A DNA stretch of 64,000 nt from JAVVHH01 sp963848035 (GCA_963848035.1 CAWKCD010000001.1:1922001-1986000); one strand, 5' to 3'. Counted from the first letter of the stretch, positions 18,374 through 30,601 are shown. Made by a program: numbers and translations. Notes: a model not told the origin generated them from the letters alone.

Positions 18374-21156
18374 TCATTCGGCGGCTTTTCGTTGCGGGGG
18401 GAGCGTGCTGACGACTTCTTCGCAGCGGAGGCAGAGGTGGGGATGGGTGGGGTTCTGGCCGACTTCGGGGAGGACGCGCCAGCAGCGGGCGCATTTCTCG
18501 CCGGGGGCCCGGGTGACCTGGAGAGCCTGGGCGGGGTGGGATTGGGAGACGATGGCGATCTCGGACCAGGCTTCGGGGTCGAGGAAGGCGAGGAAGGTCT
18601 CGGGCGAGAGATGAGGGCGGCTTGGAGGGAGGAGCCGATCAGCTTCTCGGCGCGGGCCTGCTCCAGGGTGGTGGTGGCCTGGCTGCGGAGGGCGCGGATC
18701 TGGGACCAGCGGTCGGCGAGGGAGTCGTCGCGCCAATGGGCGGGTATGTGGGGGAAAGATTGGAGGTGGATGCTGTCGGTCTCGCTGGGGAAGCGGGCGA
18801 GCCAGGCTTCCTCGGCGGTGAAGCAGAGGACGGGGGCGAGCCAGGCGGTGAGGGCGCGGTGGAGATGGTCGAGCACGGTGCGGACGGCGCGGCGGCGGAG
18901 GCTCGAGGGCGCGTCGCAGTAGAGGACGTCCTTGCGGATGTCGAAATAGAAGGCGGAGAGGTCCGCGCTGCAGAAGGCGTGGAGCTCGGGGTAGACGCCG
19001 GTCCAGTCGTGGGAGGTGAGTGCGGCTTGGATGCGGGCGTTCAGTTCCGATAGGCGGTGGAGGATGAAGCGCTCGAGCTCGGGGAGGTCGGCGTCGGGGA
19101 GGGTTTCGGCGTCGGTGAAGTCGGCGAGGCCGCCGAGGAGCCAGCGGAGGGTGTTGCGGAGGCGGCGGTAGAGTTCGGATTGCTGCTTGAGGATCTCCGG
19201 GCCGATGCGGAGGTCTTCGTTGACGTCGGAGTTCATGGTCCAGAGGCGCAGGATGTCGGCGCCCATCTTGTCGGTGACTTCCTGGGGGGCGGTGACGTTG
19301 CCGAGGGACTTGGACATCTTGCGGCCGTTCTCGTCGAGGACGAAGCCGTGGGTAAGGACGGCGCGGAACGGGGCTTTGCCGCGGGTGCCGACGGCTTCGA
19401 GCAGGGACGACTGGAACCAGCCGCGGTGTTGGTCGGAGCCTTCGAGGTAGAGGTCGGCGGGCCAGCCTTCGCCGATGGCTTCCATGGCGAAGCCGTGGGT
19501 GCTGCCGCTCTCGAACCAGACGTCGACGATGTCCATGACTTGTTCGTAGTCGTCGGGGTGGCGGTCCTGGCCGAGGAAGCGGGCGGGGGGGCTGCTGTAC
19601 CAGGCGTCGGCGCCTTCGGTTTCGAAGGCTTCGGTGATGCGGGCGAGGACGGCCGGGTCGCGGAGGGGTTCACCGGTGCGCTTCTCGACGAAGACGGGGA
19701 TAGGGACGCCCCAGGCGCGCTGACGGGAGATGCACCAATCGGGGCGGCCGGCGACCATGGAGGCAAGGCGGGTGCGGCCGGCTTCGGGGATGAATTTCGT
19801 GGCGTCGATGGCTTCGAGGGCTTTGGCGCGGATCTGCGTCTCGCCGTCTAGGGCGATGAACCATTGGGGGGTGGCGCGGTAGATCACGGGGGCCTTGCTG
19901 CGCCAGCTGTGCGGGTAGGAATGGAGCAGGGTGCCACGGGCGAGGAGGCCTCCGGCGGCTTCGATGGCGTCGGAGACGGGTTTGGAGGCCTTGAAGACGT
20001 GGATTCCGGCGAAGAGCGGGACCCACGCGGAGTAGGTGCCGTCGCCTTGGACGGTTTCGGGGACTTCGAGGCCGTATTCGCTGCCCAAGACGAAGTCTTC
20101 GGCGCCGTGGGAGGGGGCGGTGTGGACGAAGCCGGTGCCCTGGTCGGTGGTGACGTAGTCGGCGGGCAGGAGGGGGACGTCGTAGTCGTAGCCTTGGCCG
20201 CGGAGAGGGTGGGCGGCGATCAGGCCGGCGAATTCAGTGCCTTTGTAGACGTGCTCGATGTGGTGGGTGGTGATGGCGGCGGCCTTGAGGACCTCCTGGA
20301 GGAGGGGCATGGCGACGAGGAAGCGTTCGCCGACGCGGGCGAGGGACTGGTCGGCGACGGCGTCGACATGGACGAGGGCGTAGTCGATGTCCGGGCCGTA
20401 GGCGATGGCGCGGTTGCCGGGGAGGGTCCAGGTGGTGGTGGTCCAGATGACGACCGTGGCGCCGGATAGGAGGGGGTCGGCGGGGGCGAGCAGGGGGAAG
20501 CGGACGAAGACGGTGTCGCTGGTGCGGTCGTGGTATTCGATCTCGGCTTCGGCGAGGGCGGTCTTCTCGACCGGGCTCCACATGACGGGGCGGAGGCCGC
20601 GGTAGAGGGCGCCGTTCATGAGGAACTTGCCGATCTCGGCGGCGATGGCGGCTTCGGAGGGGAAGTCGAAGGTGGCGTAGCGCTTGGCCCAGCTGCCGGT
20701 GACGCCGAGGCGGATGAACTCTTCGGTTTGGACGTTCAGCCAGTGTTGGCTGTAGCGGCGGCACTCATCGCGGAAGTCGAGGACGGGGACGGCGTCCTTG
20801 TCGCGGCCGGTCTTGCGGTATTCCTCCTCGACCTTCCACTCGATGGGGAGGCCGTGGGTGTCCCAGCCGGGGATGTAGGGGACGTCCTCGCCGGCCATGC
20901 GGTGGGCGCGCATGATGACATCCTTGAGGATGCGGTTGAGCGCGTGGCCGATGTGGAGGTTGCCGTTGGAGTAGATCGGGCCGTCATGCAGGACGAAGCG
21001 GGGGCGGCCCTGCATCTGGGCGGATGTGCGGGTCCAGAGGTCGATGCGGTCCCAGCGGGCGAGGAGGTCGGGCTCGCGCTTGGGGAGGTCGCCGCGCATG
21101 GGGAAGGGCGTGTTGGGGAGGAAGACGGTGGGGCGGTAGTCGGGTGCTTCGGTCAT
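18374..21156 (-). CDS. ileS: Isoleucyl-tRNA synthetase (one frameshift)
   Basis: Class I synthetase charging tRNA-Ile. HIGH is seen as GNLHIGHALNR (about residue 55), the CP1 editing domain follows, and KMSKS is present in GRKMSKSLGN (about 610). The C-terminal zinc site is CARCW...CLRC. One base appears to be missing near 18615 (after SSLQAAL); the true end continues HLSPETFLAFLDPEAW to the stop at 18374. The reconstructed length of about 927 residues is normal. As an essential gene, the break must be an error in this sequence or a very unusual lesion. Confidence 0.92.
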
Positions 21157-21478
21157 GGGTGTGTCCGTGGTCTTGACCCAGGGGTCGGTGGCGCGCGTCG
21201 AAGGGCCGGCCGGTTAGGGGGCCGTGGCGATAATTCGCGCGGGGGACGGGCGGACCATGGAAGGCTTATGGGAGCGGCGGGCGCCCGGGGTCAAGATTTC
21301 CTGGCTAGACCGAGGGGGCGGAAGCGCGGGAGAATGAGGCGCGCGTGGAGGTTTCGGGGCGGGACGCCGTAATCCATGCGCGAAAGCCTTGCGGTGGCTG
21401 GCTTTTGGACATGATCCGGACGCAAACCGGGATCAATCATTCATCGGGCGCGAGAGTGCGCCTTGCAGGAGAGTTTCA
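21157..21478. other. Intergenic region without recognised gene
   Basis: About 320 bp between the divergent ileS and the small exported-protein gene. No credible reading frame or RNA gene is seen; it should contain the promoters of both. An AGGAG sits just before ATG 21479. Confidence 0.5.
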
Positions 21479-21817
21479 ATGGCGACGAAGGCGATTGTTT
21501 TGGCGGTCGGGTTGCTCGTGGCGTTGGGCGGCGTGCAGCACGCGCGGGCGCAGAACGTGCCCGGGCATCCGGCGGTCAACGAGGTGGACCAGCGTCTGCT
21601 GAACCAGCAGCGGCGGACCGATGCGGGTGCGGCGCAGGGGCAGATCGGGGGGCGCGGCGTGGCCGTGGACTTCGCGGCTGATGCGCGAGTTGGGCGGCAG
21701 CTCAGCCGGGACGAGGCGCGGCATGGCGGACACATCACACGGGCGGAGTATCGGCGCCTGAACCGGGAGCTGAACCATAACAGCCGACGGATCTATCGCC
21801 AGCGGCATGGGATGTAA
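21479..21817 (+). CDS. Small exported protein
   Basis: ATG 21479, behind AGGAG, gives 112 residues with a signal peptide ending HARAQ. The mature part is NQQRRTDAGAAQGQIG followed by SRDEARHGGHITRAEYRRLN and NSRRIY. The phrase D-E-x-x-x-G-G-H-I-T and the NRELN-x-x-S-x-x-I-Y end recall small periplasmic proteins with a degenerate EF-hand-like helix pair found in many Proteobacteria. Function unknown. An upstream start at 21389 is less likely because it would precede the signal peptide. Confidence 0.7.
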   Translation: MATKAIVLAVGLLVALGGVQHARAQNVPGHPAVNEVDQRLLNQQRRTDAGAAQGQIGGRGVAVDFAADARVGRQLSRDEARHGGHITRAEYRRLNRELNHNSRRIYRQRHGM

Positions 21818-21857
21818 TCAATTGTCTTAAAGGTGGTCCGGGGCGGCGAAATTGGTT

Positions 21858-21905
21858 CTTGCCGCCCTGGACTGCCGCGTCGCTGCGCTCCTCGCAGGGA
21901 CAAGC
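21858..21905. repeat. REP-like hairpin element
   Basis: GCCGCCCTGGACTGCCGCGT followed by CGCTGCGCTCCTCGCAGGGA forms a loose hairpin between two convergent genes. The form CTGC-(N)-CGTCGCTGCGCTCCTCGCAG is a common bacterial interspersed palindrome type. Confidence 0.4.
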
Positions 21906-21910
21906 TCGTT

Positions 21911-23264
21911 CTAGTGTAGCTTTACTTGGGTTATGGGGCGGTTGCTGAAGAGGCCGGCGGCGGTGCGGAGGGCGACGCGGGCGCCGCCGTGGAGGGCGGC
22001 TTCGTGCATCTTGTAGAGGGAGCGGTACATCAGGCGGGCGAATAGGCCCTCGACGAACATCGAGCGGCCGACCACGAAGCCCATGAGGCTGCCGACGGTG
22101 CTGTATTTCCCGAGGGAGACCAGGGAGCCGAAGTCCCGGTAGCTGAAGGGTTCCAGGGGCTGCCGGCGAGGCGGCGGTTGATCTGGGCGACCATGTGGGA
22201 TGCCATCTGGTGGGCGGCTTGGGCGCGGGGGGGATCGGCGGGCCGCCGGGCTCGCGGGGGCAGGAGGCGCAGTCGCCGATGGCGAAGATGTTTTCGTCGC
22301 GTGTGGTCTGGAGGGTGGGGAGGACGAGGAGCTGGTTCGGCGCGGTTGGTCTCGAGGCCGCCGAAATCTGGCCAGGAAGTCGGGGGCTTTGACGCCGGCG
22401 GCCCAGACGACGAGTTCGGCGGGGATGAACTCGCCGCCGTCGAGGACGACGCCGTCGGCGCGGACCTCGGAGACCTGGCTGGCGGTGCGGACGTCGACGT
22501 CGAGGCCGCGGAGGAGTTCGGTGGTGGCGGCGGAGATCCGTTCGGGCAAAGCGGGGAGGATCCGGGGGGCGGCTTCGATGAGCTTGATGCGGATGTCGCG
22601 CGCCGGGTCGATGCGGTCGAGGCCGTAGGCGACGACGGCGCGGACGGTGCGGTGGAGTTCGGCGGCGAGCTCGGTGCCGGTGGCGCCGGCGCCGATGATG
22701 GCGACGTGGAGCTGGCCGGGGCGGATGGGGTCGTCCTGGGCGTTGGCGCGCAGGCAGGCGTTGACGAGGCGGCGGTTGAAGCGGCTGGCCTGTTCGGCGG
22801 TCTCGAGCGGGACGGCGAACTCGGCGGCGCCCTTGGTGCCGAAATCGTTGGTGATGCTGCCGATGGCCATGACGAGCGTGTCGTAGGGGATGCCGGTGGC
22901 GGGGGTGATTTCGCGGCCTTCGTCGTCGTGGGTGGGGCCGAGGAGGAGTTGCTTGTTGGCGCGGTCGAGGCCGACGACCTCGCCGTAGCGGTAGGTGAAA
23001 TGGTGCCAGTGGGCCTGGGCGAGGTAGTTCAGCTCGTGCTCGGCGCGCGACAGGCTGCCGGCGGCGACGGAGTGGAGCAGGGGCTTCCAGAGATGGGCGC
23101 GGTTGCGCTCGACGAGGGTGACGATGCGCTTGCTTGCGGCGGCCGAGCTTGTCGCCGAGCTTGGTGACGAGCTCGAGCCCGGCGGCGCCGCCGCCGGCGA
23201 CGACGATCCGGTGGAGGCCGGCGTCGGCTGTGCTCGCATTTTGGTCGAGCTGGAGTGTGTCCAT
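21911..23264 (-). CDS. ndh: Type II NADH dehydrogenase-like FAD protein (five frameshifts)
   Basis: From ATG 23264 the product begins MDTLQLDQNASTADAGLHRI with a dinucleotide-binding VVAGGGAAGLE. A second Rossmann motif is IIGAGATGTELAAEL near residue 180, and ENIFAIGDCA binds FAD. The C-terminal MYRSLYKMHEAALHG and hydrophobic end match membrane-associated NDH-2, which passes NADH electrons to quinone without proton pumping. Frame breaks lie near 23135, 22368, 22347, 22228 and 22165: three look like an extra base, two like a missing base (one in a run of seven C). Repaired length is about 450 residues. Five indels in one gene suggest poor local sequence, though decay cannot be excluded. Confidence 0.8.
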
Positions 23265-23308
23265 CGGTCGGCTCTCCTCGTCACCAGAGTTGATAACAGG
23301 AGGGGGCG

Positions 23309-24242
23309 TTAACCTCCAACGGTGGCGAGGATGGAGCGGGCCTGGGCGGCGTCGGCGGCGATCTGGGCCTTGAGGTCGTCGAAGGAGGCGAATTTCCGTT
23401 CGGCGCGGAGGAAGGCGTGGAGCGCGACGGCGACTTCCTGGCCGTAGAGGTCGCCTTCCCAGTCGAACAGGTGGGCTTCGACGCGGCTTTCCTGGCCGTC
23501 GTTGACGGTGGGGCGGCGGCCGATGTTGGCGACGCCCGGGACGGGCGCGCCGTCGGGGAGGATGGCGGTGACGGCGTAGACGCCGCGGGCGGGTTCGAGG
23601 TGGGCGGCAGAGCGGGATGTTGGCGGTGGGGAAGCCGATGGTGCGGCCGCGCTTGTCGCCGTGGGTGACGGGGCCGCGGACGGCCCAGGGGCGGCCGAGA
23701 TCGGCGGCGGCGCGCTCGGGGTAGCCGTCCTGCAGCAGGCGGCGGATGCGGGTGGAGCTGACCGGGCCTTGGTCGTCGGCGAGCTTGGGGACGACGGTGA
23801 GGCCGATGCCGAGGGCTTCGGCGCGCTCGGCGAGGTAGGTGATGTCGCCGCCGCGGCGGTGGCCGAAGGCGAAATCGGGGCCGCAGGCGAGATGGGCGGC
23901 GCCGACGCCTCGGTGGAGGACATCGTCGAGGAAGGCTTCGGCGGAGAGGAGGGAGAACTCGCGGTCGAAGGGGATCTCGTAGAGGGTTTGGACGCCCAGT
24001 GCGGCCAGGGCGTCGGCGCGCTCGGGGGCGAGGGTGAGGCGGAAGGGCGGATCTTCGGGGCGGAAGAGTTCGCGGGGGTGGGGCTCGAAGGTGAGGACGG
24101 CGAGGCGGGCGCCGGGCCGGGCGGCGTGGGCGGTGCGGAGAAGGTGGGCATGGCCGCGGTGGACGCCGTCGAAATTGCCGAGGGCGACGGTGGCGCCGCG
24201 GAGGGCTTCGGGGAGGTCCTGCCACGTGCGGACAATGTCCAA
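23309..24242 (-). CDS. ribF: Bifunctional riboflavin kinase / FAD synthetase (one frameshift)
   Basis: N-terminal FAD synthetase domain: ALGNFDGVHRGH near residue 22 and SSTRIRRLLQDG near 160. The C-terminal riboflavin kinase domain has GFPTANIPL and, after one extra base near 23607, HLEPARGVYAV and NIGRRPTVNDG. It makes FMN and FAD in the cytoplasm. The start is taken as TTG 24242 because AAGGAG lies seven bases upstream and the protein then begins DIVRTWQDLPEAL. About 310 residues after repair, the usual length. Confidence 0.9.
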
Positions 24243-24319
24243 TCCGGTCTCCTTGCTGCGAGTTGCGCCGACAAGAGACGGGCGCGATGCTGCGGTCAAG
24301 CAACGCAGAAGAGAGACGC

Positions 24320-25069
24320 ATGGACCGCCATCACGACGCTGCCGAATTGCTGTTGAGCGCGCGGCGGGATCCGACGCAGCGGCTCATGTCGCTGCCGGAA
24401 CTGGTCACGCCGAAGACGCTGGAGCAGGCGTATCTGGTCCAGCGGGAGATCATGGGGAAGCTCGGGGCGATCGGGGGTTGGAAGGTGGGGTCGCCGAACC
24501 CGGGATCGGATGTGTTCACGTGCGCGCCGTTGCCGGCTGCGACGATCAAGCAGAGCCCGGCGGTGATCGTGGGCAGCGACCGGGGGATCGAGGCGGAGAT
24601 CGCGGTTCGGCTGGGGGCGGACCTGCCGGTGCGGGAGACGCCGTATTCGGCGGCGGAGGTGCGGGCGGCGATCGCTTCGGCGCATCCGGCGATCGAGGTG
24701 CTGGAGAGCCGGTTCGTGGACCCGGAGCAGGTGGAGAAGCTGGCGGTGCTGGCCGACAGCTTGGCGAACCATAGCCTGGTGGTGGGGGCGGCGATCGCGG
24801 GCTGGGCGGAGATCGATCTGGTGGCGGAGGAGGTCGTCGTGACCGTGGGGGGCGCGGAGGTGAAGCGGGGGCGGGGGAATCCGGGGGGCGACATGATGCG
24901 GCTATTGGTTTGGCTGGCGAATGTGGGGGCGCGCTGGGCGGGCGGGTTGCGGGCGGGGCAGGTGGTGACGACGGGGTCGTGGACGGGGAAGGACGTGGCG
25001 GGGGCGGGGGAGGAGGCGATGGTTCGGTTCGCGCGATGCGGCGACGTCAGCGTGAGGTTCGGGGCATGA
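24320..25069 (+). CDS. 2-keto-4-pentenoate hydratase family protein
   Basis: A 249-residue protein of the FAH/hydratase superfamily (MhpD/XylJ-like). It has GGWKVGSPNPGSD near residue 54, IEAEIAVRLGADLP near 96 (metal-binding E-x-E) and NHSLVVGAAIAGW near 155. Such enzymes hydrate 2-oxopent-4-enoates or decarboxylate related 2-oxo acids in catabolism of aromatics, but the family is broad. It is the first gene of an overlapping three-gene operon with an SDR and a cytochrome b561. Confidence 0.8.
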   Translation: MDRHHDAAELLLSARRDPTQRLMSLPELVTPKTLEQAYLVQREIMGKLGAIGGWKVGSPNPGSDVFTCAPLPAATIKQSPAVIVGSDRGIEAEIAVRLGADLPVRETPYSAAEVRAAIASAHPAIEVLESRFVDPEQVEKLAVLADSLANHSLVVGAAIAGWAEIDLVAEEVVVTVGGAEVKRGRGNPGGDMMRLLVWLANVGARWAGGLRAGQVVTTGSWTGKDVAGAGEEAMVRFARCGDVSVRFGA

Positions 25070-25737
25070 GGGCGCTGGTGGTCGGCGCCGGGCCGGGGCT
25101 GTCGGCGAGTTTCGCGCGGCAGTTGGCTGGGGCGGGGTATCAGGTGGCGCTGGCGGCGCGGCGGACGGAGAAGCTCGGGGCGCTGGCTGGGGAGATCGGG
25201 GCGAGCGTTCATGCTTGCGATGCGGTGGATGCGGGGTCAGTGGCCGGGCTGTTCGAGGCGGTGCCGGATGCGGACGTGGTGATGTTCAATGCGAGTTATC
25301 GGGTTGGGGGGCCGTTTCTCGAGCTGGATGCGGGGGAGGTGGAGCGGACGGTCCGGGTTTCGGCATTCGCCGGGTTCCTGGTGGCGCAGGCGGCGGCGCG
25401 GGGGATGGTGGCGCGGGGGAAGGGGACGATCGTGCTGACGGGGGCTTCGGCGAGCGTGAAGGGTTATGCGCAGTCGGCGCCGTTCGCGATGGGGAAGTTC
25501 GCGCTGCGGGGGATGGCGCAGAGCATGGCGCGGGAGCTGCATCCGAAGGGGGTGCATGTGGTGCATGTGGTCGTCGATGGGGGGATTCGGTCGGCGGCAC
25601 GGGTCGACCCGGCGGAGCGGCCGGATAGTTTGTTGGATCCGGATGCGATCGCGGAGACGGTGATGGGGCTGGTGCGGCAGCCTCGGTCGTGCTGGACGGA
25701 CGAGATCGCGGTTCGGCCTTGGGTGGAGCGGTTCTGA
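25066..25737 (+). CDS. Short-chain dehydrogenase/reductase
   Basis: A 223-residue SDR starting at ATG 25066, which overlaps the TGA of the hydratase. The nucleotide-binding part is VVGAGPGLSASFARQLA. The N-A-G position reads FNASYR, serine is in TGASASVKGY, and the active-site Tyr-x-x-x-Lys is replaced by PFAMGKFAL (Lys kept, Tyr replaced by Phe). The missing tyrosine makes this a divergent SDR with doubtful classical activity. A longer upstream frame from 24910 lies inside the hydratase and is rejected. Confidence 0.8.
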   Translation: MRALVVGAGPGLSASFARQLAGAGYQVALAARRTEKLGALAGEIGASVHACDAVDAGSVAGLFEAVPDADVVMFNASYRVGGPFLELDAGEVERTVRVSAFAGFLVAQAAARGMVARGKGTIVLTGASASVKGYAQSAPFAMGKFALRGMAQSMARELHPKGVHVVHVVVDGGIRSAARVDPAERPDSLLDPDAIAETVMGLVRQPRSCWTDEIAVRPWVERF

Positions 25738-26294
25738 TGCAGACGGATCAGACGGGTGCGCCGCGGTATTACGATGGCGTCTGGATGGGGCTGCATTGGC
25801 TGATCGCGCTGCTGGTGGGGCTGCAGTTCGTGACGAAGGCGATCTCGCCGGGGGCGTTCCCGGGGGCGACGGAGGATGCGCTGAATGCGTGGCATCTGGC
25901 GATCGGGCCGACGATCCTGCTGCTGATGCTGGTGCGGTTGGGGTGGCGGCTGACGCATGTGCCGCCGCCGGTGCCGGCGGATCTGGCGACGCCGCTGCAG
26001 TTTCTAGCGCGGGCGACGCATTGGGCGTTCTACGGGCTGCTGATCGTCATTCCGGTGTTGGGTTGGGTGTCGGCTTCGGGGTTCGGGGCGCGGCCGACGA
26101 TCTTGGGGGTGGTTCCGCTGCCGATGATCGCGCCGGAGAGCAAGAGCTTGGCGGAGGCTTGGGGCGGGGTTCATGGGGTGTTGGCTTGGGTGGTGCTGGG
26201 GCTGATCGGGCTGCACATTTGCGGCGCGCTGTATCATTTATTGGCCAAGGACGACGGGGTTGCGTCGCGGATGCTGCCATTCGGCAGGCTATAG
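25737..26294 (+). CDS. Cytochrome b561 family protein
   Basis: An 185-residue inner-membrane di-heme b-type cytochrome of the bacterial b561 class (CybB/YceJ-like). Four hydrophobic helices are present, with histidines placed for heme: GLHWLIALLVG, AWHLAIGPTILLL, ATHWAFYGLLIV and GVHGVLAWVVLGLIGLHICG. It would pass electrons between quinol and periplasmic or superoxide acceptors. ATG 25737 overlaps the preceding TGA, so it is coupled to the SDR. Confidence 0.9.
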   Translation: MQTDQTGAPRYYDGVWMGLHWLIALLVGLQFVTKAISPGAFPGATEDALNAWHLAIGPTILLLMLVRLGWRLTHVPPPVPADLATPLQFLARATHWAFYGLLIVIPVLGWVSASGFGARPTILGVVPLPMIAPESKSLAEAWGGVHGVLAWVVLGLIGLHICGALYHLLAKDDGVASRMLPFGRL

Positions 26295-26334
26295 GTAGAA
26301 GCCGCGGTTTGGCTTTGCTATACGGGGCGCCGGC

Positions 26335-26407
26335 GCCGGGTTAGCACAACGGCTAGTGCAAGACTTTTGTAAAGTCGAGGTTGGGGGTTCGAATCCCTCA
26401 CCCGGCA
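26335..26407 (+). tRNA. tRNA-Thr (anticodon UGU)
   Basis: A 73-nt cloverleaf: acceptor GCCGGGT/ACCCGGC with discriminator A, D-arm GCAC-AACGGCTA-GTGC, anticodon loop TTTGTAA (TGT at 34-36), T-arm GGGGG-TTCGAAT-CCCTC. The first anticodon-stem pair is an A-G mismatch. CCA is not encoded. It lies alone between the cytochrome b561 and GT22 genes. Confidence 0.92.
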
Positions 26408-26414
26408 GACCCGG

Positions 26415-27855
26415 CTACTGGCCCAAGTGCTGAAGCACCGCGTTGACGCCGAAAGCGGGGACGGGCTCGCATTGGTGCGTTCGGTGGAGCAGGCAGAAAT
26501 TGCCATTGCAGGCGATTTTCTCTCCGTCCGGAACGGTGGCGAGGGCGGCTGTGTCGACCAGCAGATAGTTGAAGGCGGGCTCGGCGGCGGCGAGGGCTTC
26601 GGGGCCGCGCGGCAGGTAGATCGGGACTGCGCGCTGCAGGCCGACATAGCCGGGGGTGATGAAGGTCGGGAAACTGACGCCGCCGTAGAGGGCGAGGCCG
26701 CAGAGGTCGGGGCGGGCGCGGACAAGATTCCAAAGCGCTCGGACCTGGGGGTAGGCGCTGGGTTCGCGGAAGGGGCGGCCGGCGAGGCCGGCGAGGGCGG
26801 CTGTGGATGCGCAGAAGGCGAGTGCGAGTAGAAGGCGGGCGCCGGGGTGGCGGCCGGCGAGGGTCGTCCAGAGGCGCGCGATGCCGAGCCCGGCGAGGAT
26901 GATGGCGCAGGGTAGGGCGGCGTAGATGAAGCTGAGCTCCTTGTGGGCAATCAGGGAGTGGAAGGCGACGACGGCGAGGGCGGCGGCGGCGAGGATCGGA
27001 GCGACGCGGACGCCGAGGCCGATGCTGAACGCCAGCGGGATGGCGGCGACGCCGCAGCGACGGATAATTCCGATGAAATAATAAGTGGCGGGTTCGGTGC
27101 CGTAGATCTCAGAGCGGCGGCGGAGGAGGTTGATGTCGATATTCTTCCAGATCGACTGGAACGGGCTGCCCCAGGTAGCGGCGTCGAGGGCGCCGAAGGC
27201 GGCGAGGGGGATGGCGGTGCCGGTGAGCAGGGCGAGGAGGAGGCGCGGCCCGGTGCGCCAGATGGCGGCGAGGCCGACGACCGCGGCGGCTGGCGCGAGC
27301 TGGAAGCGCAGGGCGATGACCAGGCCGAGGAGGAGGCCGATCGCGGCCATGCGCGGGGAACTGGGGGTTGCCAAGGCTGGCGAGGCCGGCGGCGATGACC
27401 AGGAGGTTGCCGGATTGCACCTCCAGCAACGGTTTGGGGCCGAAATAGACGAGGTCGGGCCAGATGGCGAAGAGGGTGGCGCAGATCAGGGCGCCGGCCG
27501 GGCCGTAGCGACGGAAGCCGAGCTGGGCGGCGATGGCGATCCCGGCGGCGGAGATCCCGGCGAGGACGACCCAGACGGCGGGCACCAGCGGGAGGTGGAC
27601 GAAGCGGGCGGCGGCCATGATGGCGGCGAGGGCGTCGGGGAAGAGGAAGGAGCGGATGCCGTCGCGCCATTCCCAGCTGACGATGCCCCAGCCGGTGAGC
27701 AGGCGGTAGGCAGGTTCGAGGTTCTGGAACGTTTCGTCGGGGCGTTGGATCGTAGGCCAGACGATGGCGAAACCGGCGCGGAGCAGGAAGCCGAGGAGGA
27801 CCGCCAGGATGGTCCAGCCGCGAAGATTGGCGACCGGCGCCTCCGGCCGGATCAA
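26415..27855 (-). CDS. GT22-like mannosyltransferase, polytopic membrane protein (one frameshift)
   Basis: The N-terminal part shows the motif of the Alg9/GPI-mannosyltransferase (GT22, GT-C fold) family: RPDETFQNLEPAYRLLTG then SWEWRDGIRSFLFP, with the catalytic D-E in the first loop. About ten further hydrophobic segments follow and a soluble C-terminal part. The frame breaks in a CCCC run near 27355; one extra C accounts for it, giving about 479 residues. The TTG start at 27855 overlaps the upstream TGA (TTGA). It would use a lipid-linked sugar donor; the acceptor in this bacterium is unknown. Confidence 0.78.
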
Positions 27856-28706
27856 TGCAGCCGGGCTCGGAGCCGGTCGATGGCAGCGCGGGCGCGGGTG
27901 GCGGCCTCGCCGGAGGGGACGAGGTCGAGGAAGCGGCGATGGCACTCGATCGCGGGGATCACGTGGTCGAGGCGTTCGTTCATGAGGGCGGCTTCGCGCC
28001 AGAGATGGGTGTTGTCGGGGGCAATGCGGAGCATGTCCTGCGTGCAGGCGAGTGCGCCTTCGTTGTCGTCGAAGCGGAGGCGGCGGACGCGGACGTTTTC
28101 CTGGAGTCGGAGGAGGACGCGGCGGGCGGACATGGGCTGGAGGACGCCTGGAGTCATTTCGACACTGGGCCCGGCGACGTGTTTAAGCAAGTTGCGCATG
28201 TCGTCGGAGCCTAGGGGGACGCCGCCGGCGAAGACATCGATGACGACCTGGGCGGAGGTGGCCTGGCGGTGGCGGCGGGTGGTGGATTGGGCTTCGAGGG
28301 CGATGAGGAAGTGGCCGGGAAAATCGACGCCGTGGGCGCCCCAGCCGGCGGCGCGCGCGCAGTGCAGCCAGATGATGCCGAGCGCGACGGGGAGGCCGCG
28401 GCGGCGCTCGATGACGCGGATGAGGTTGGCGTTGGCCGGGTCGTCGTAGGTGTCGGTGTCGCCGCGGTAGTCGTGGCGGGCGGCGAGGATGCCCGAGAGT
28501 CCGGCGATGCGGGCGGGGAGGCCGGCGAAGTTGAACTCGCGGGTGAGGTCGACGACTTCGCGGGCGAGGGCGGAGAGGTGGGTTTGGGCGGCGCGCCAGT
28601 CGGCGCCGGGCTGGTCGATGCGGGCGAATTGAAGGGCGGTGCCGGCGATATCGATCTCGACGTCGGGAAGCTGGCCGACGGCGTCCAGGGCGTCGCGGGG
28701 GCTCAC
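27852..28706 (-). CDS. SirB1-family transglutaminase-like/TPR protein
   Basis: A 284-residue protein of the SirB1/YchA type: FNFAGLPARIAGLSGILAAR, then the conserved block ANLIRVIERRRGLPVALGII and VDFPGHFLIAL. The usual active-site cysteine is not clear (WLHCARAAGWG is the best candidate). A tetratricopeptide-like region ends the protein, DNTHLWREAALMNERLDHVI. GTG 28706 is chosen because upstream codons fall into a repeat-like palindrome. It is coupled by overlap with the GT22 gene. Confidence 0.78.
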   Translation of the reverse strand: MSPRDALDAVGQLPDVEIDIAGTALQFARIDQPGADWRAAQTHLSALAREVVDLTREFNFAGLPARIAGLSGILAARHDYRGDTDTYDDPANANLIRVIERRRGLPVALGIIWLHCARAAGWGAHGVDFPGHFLIALEAQSTTRRHRQATSAQVVIDVFAGGVPLGSDDMRNLLKHVAGPSVEMTPGVLQPMSARRVLLRLQENVRVRRLRFDDNEGALACTQDMLRIAPDNTHLWREAALMNERLDHVIPAIECHRRFLDLVPSGEAATRARAAIDRLRARLH

Positions 28707-28721
28707 GGCGTCACCTGCCAC

Positions 28722-28768
28722 CCCGGCCCTCTCCCATTGGGAAAGGGCCCCCGCAAGGGGGAGGGGCA
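28722..28768. repeat. Palindromic element after thiC
   Basis: CCCTCTCCCATTGGG pairs loosely with the following GGGAAAGGG, and CCCCCGCAAGGGGG is a perfect short hairpin. It lies between the thiC stop and the next minus-strand gene and may end or weaken thiC transcription. Confidence 0.5.
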
Positions 28769-28785
28769 AGGCGGATCGCCAAGGT

Positions 28786-30601
<1,816 letters not shown>

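Noticed and set aside
24910..25065. Upstream extension of the SDR gene
   Set aside because: The extra residues are the hydratase gene in another frame; ATG 25066 with stop-start overlap is the natural start.
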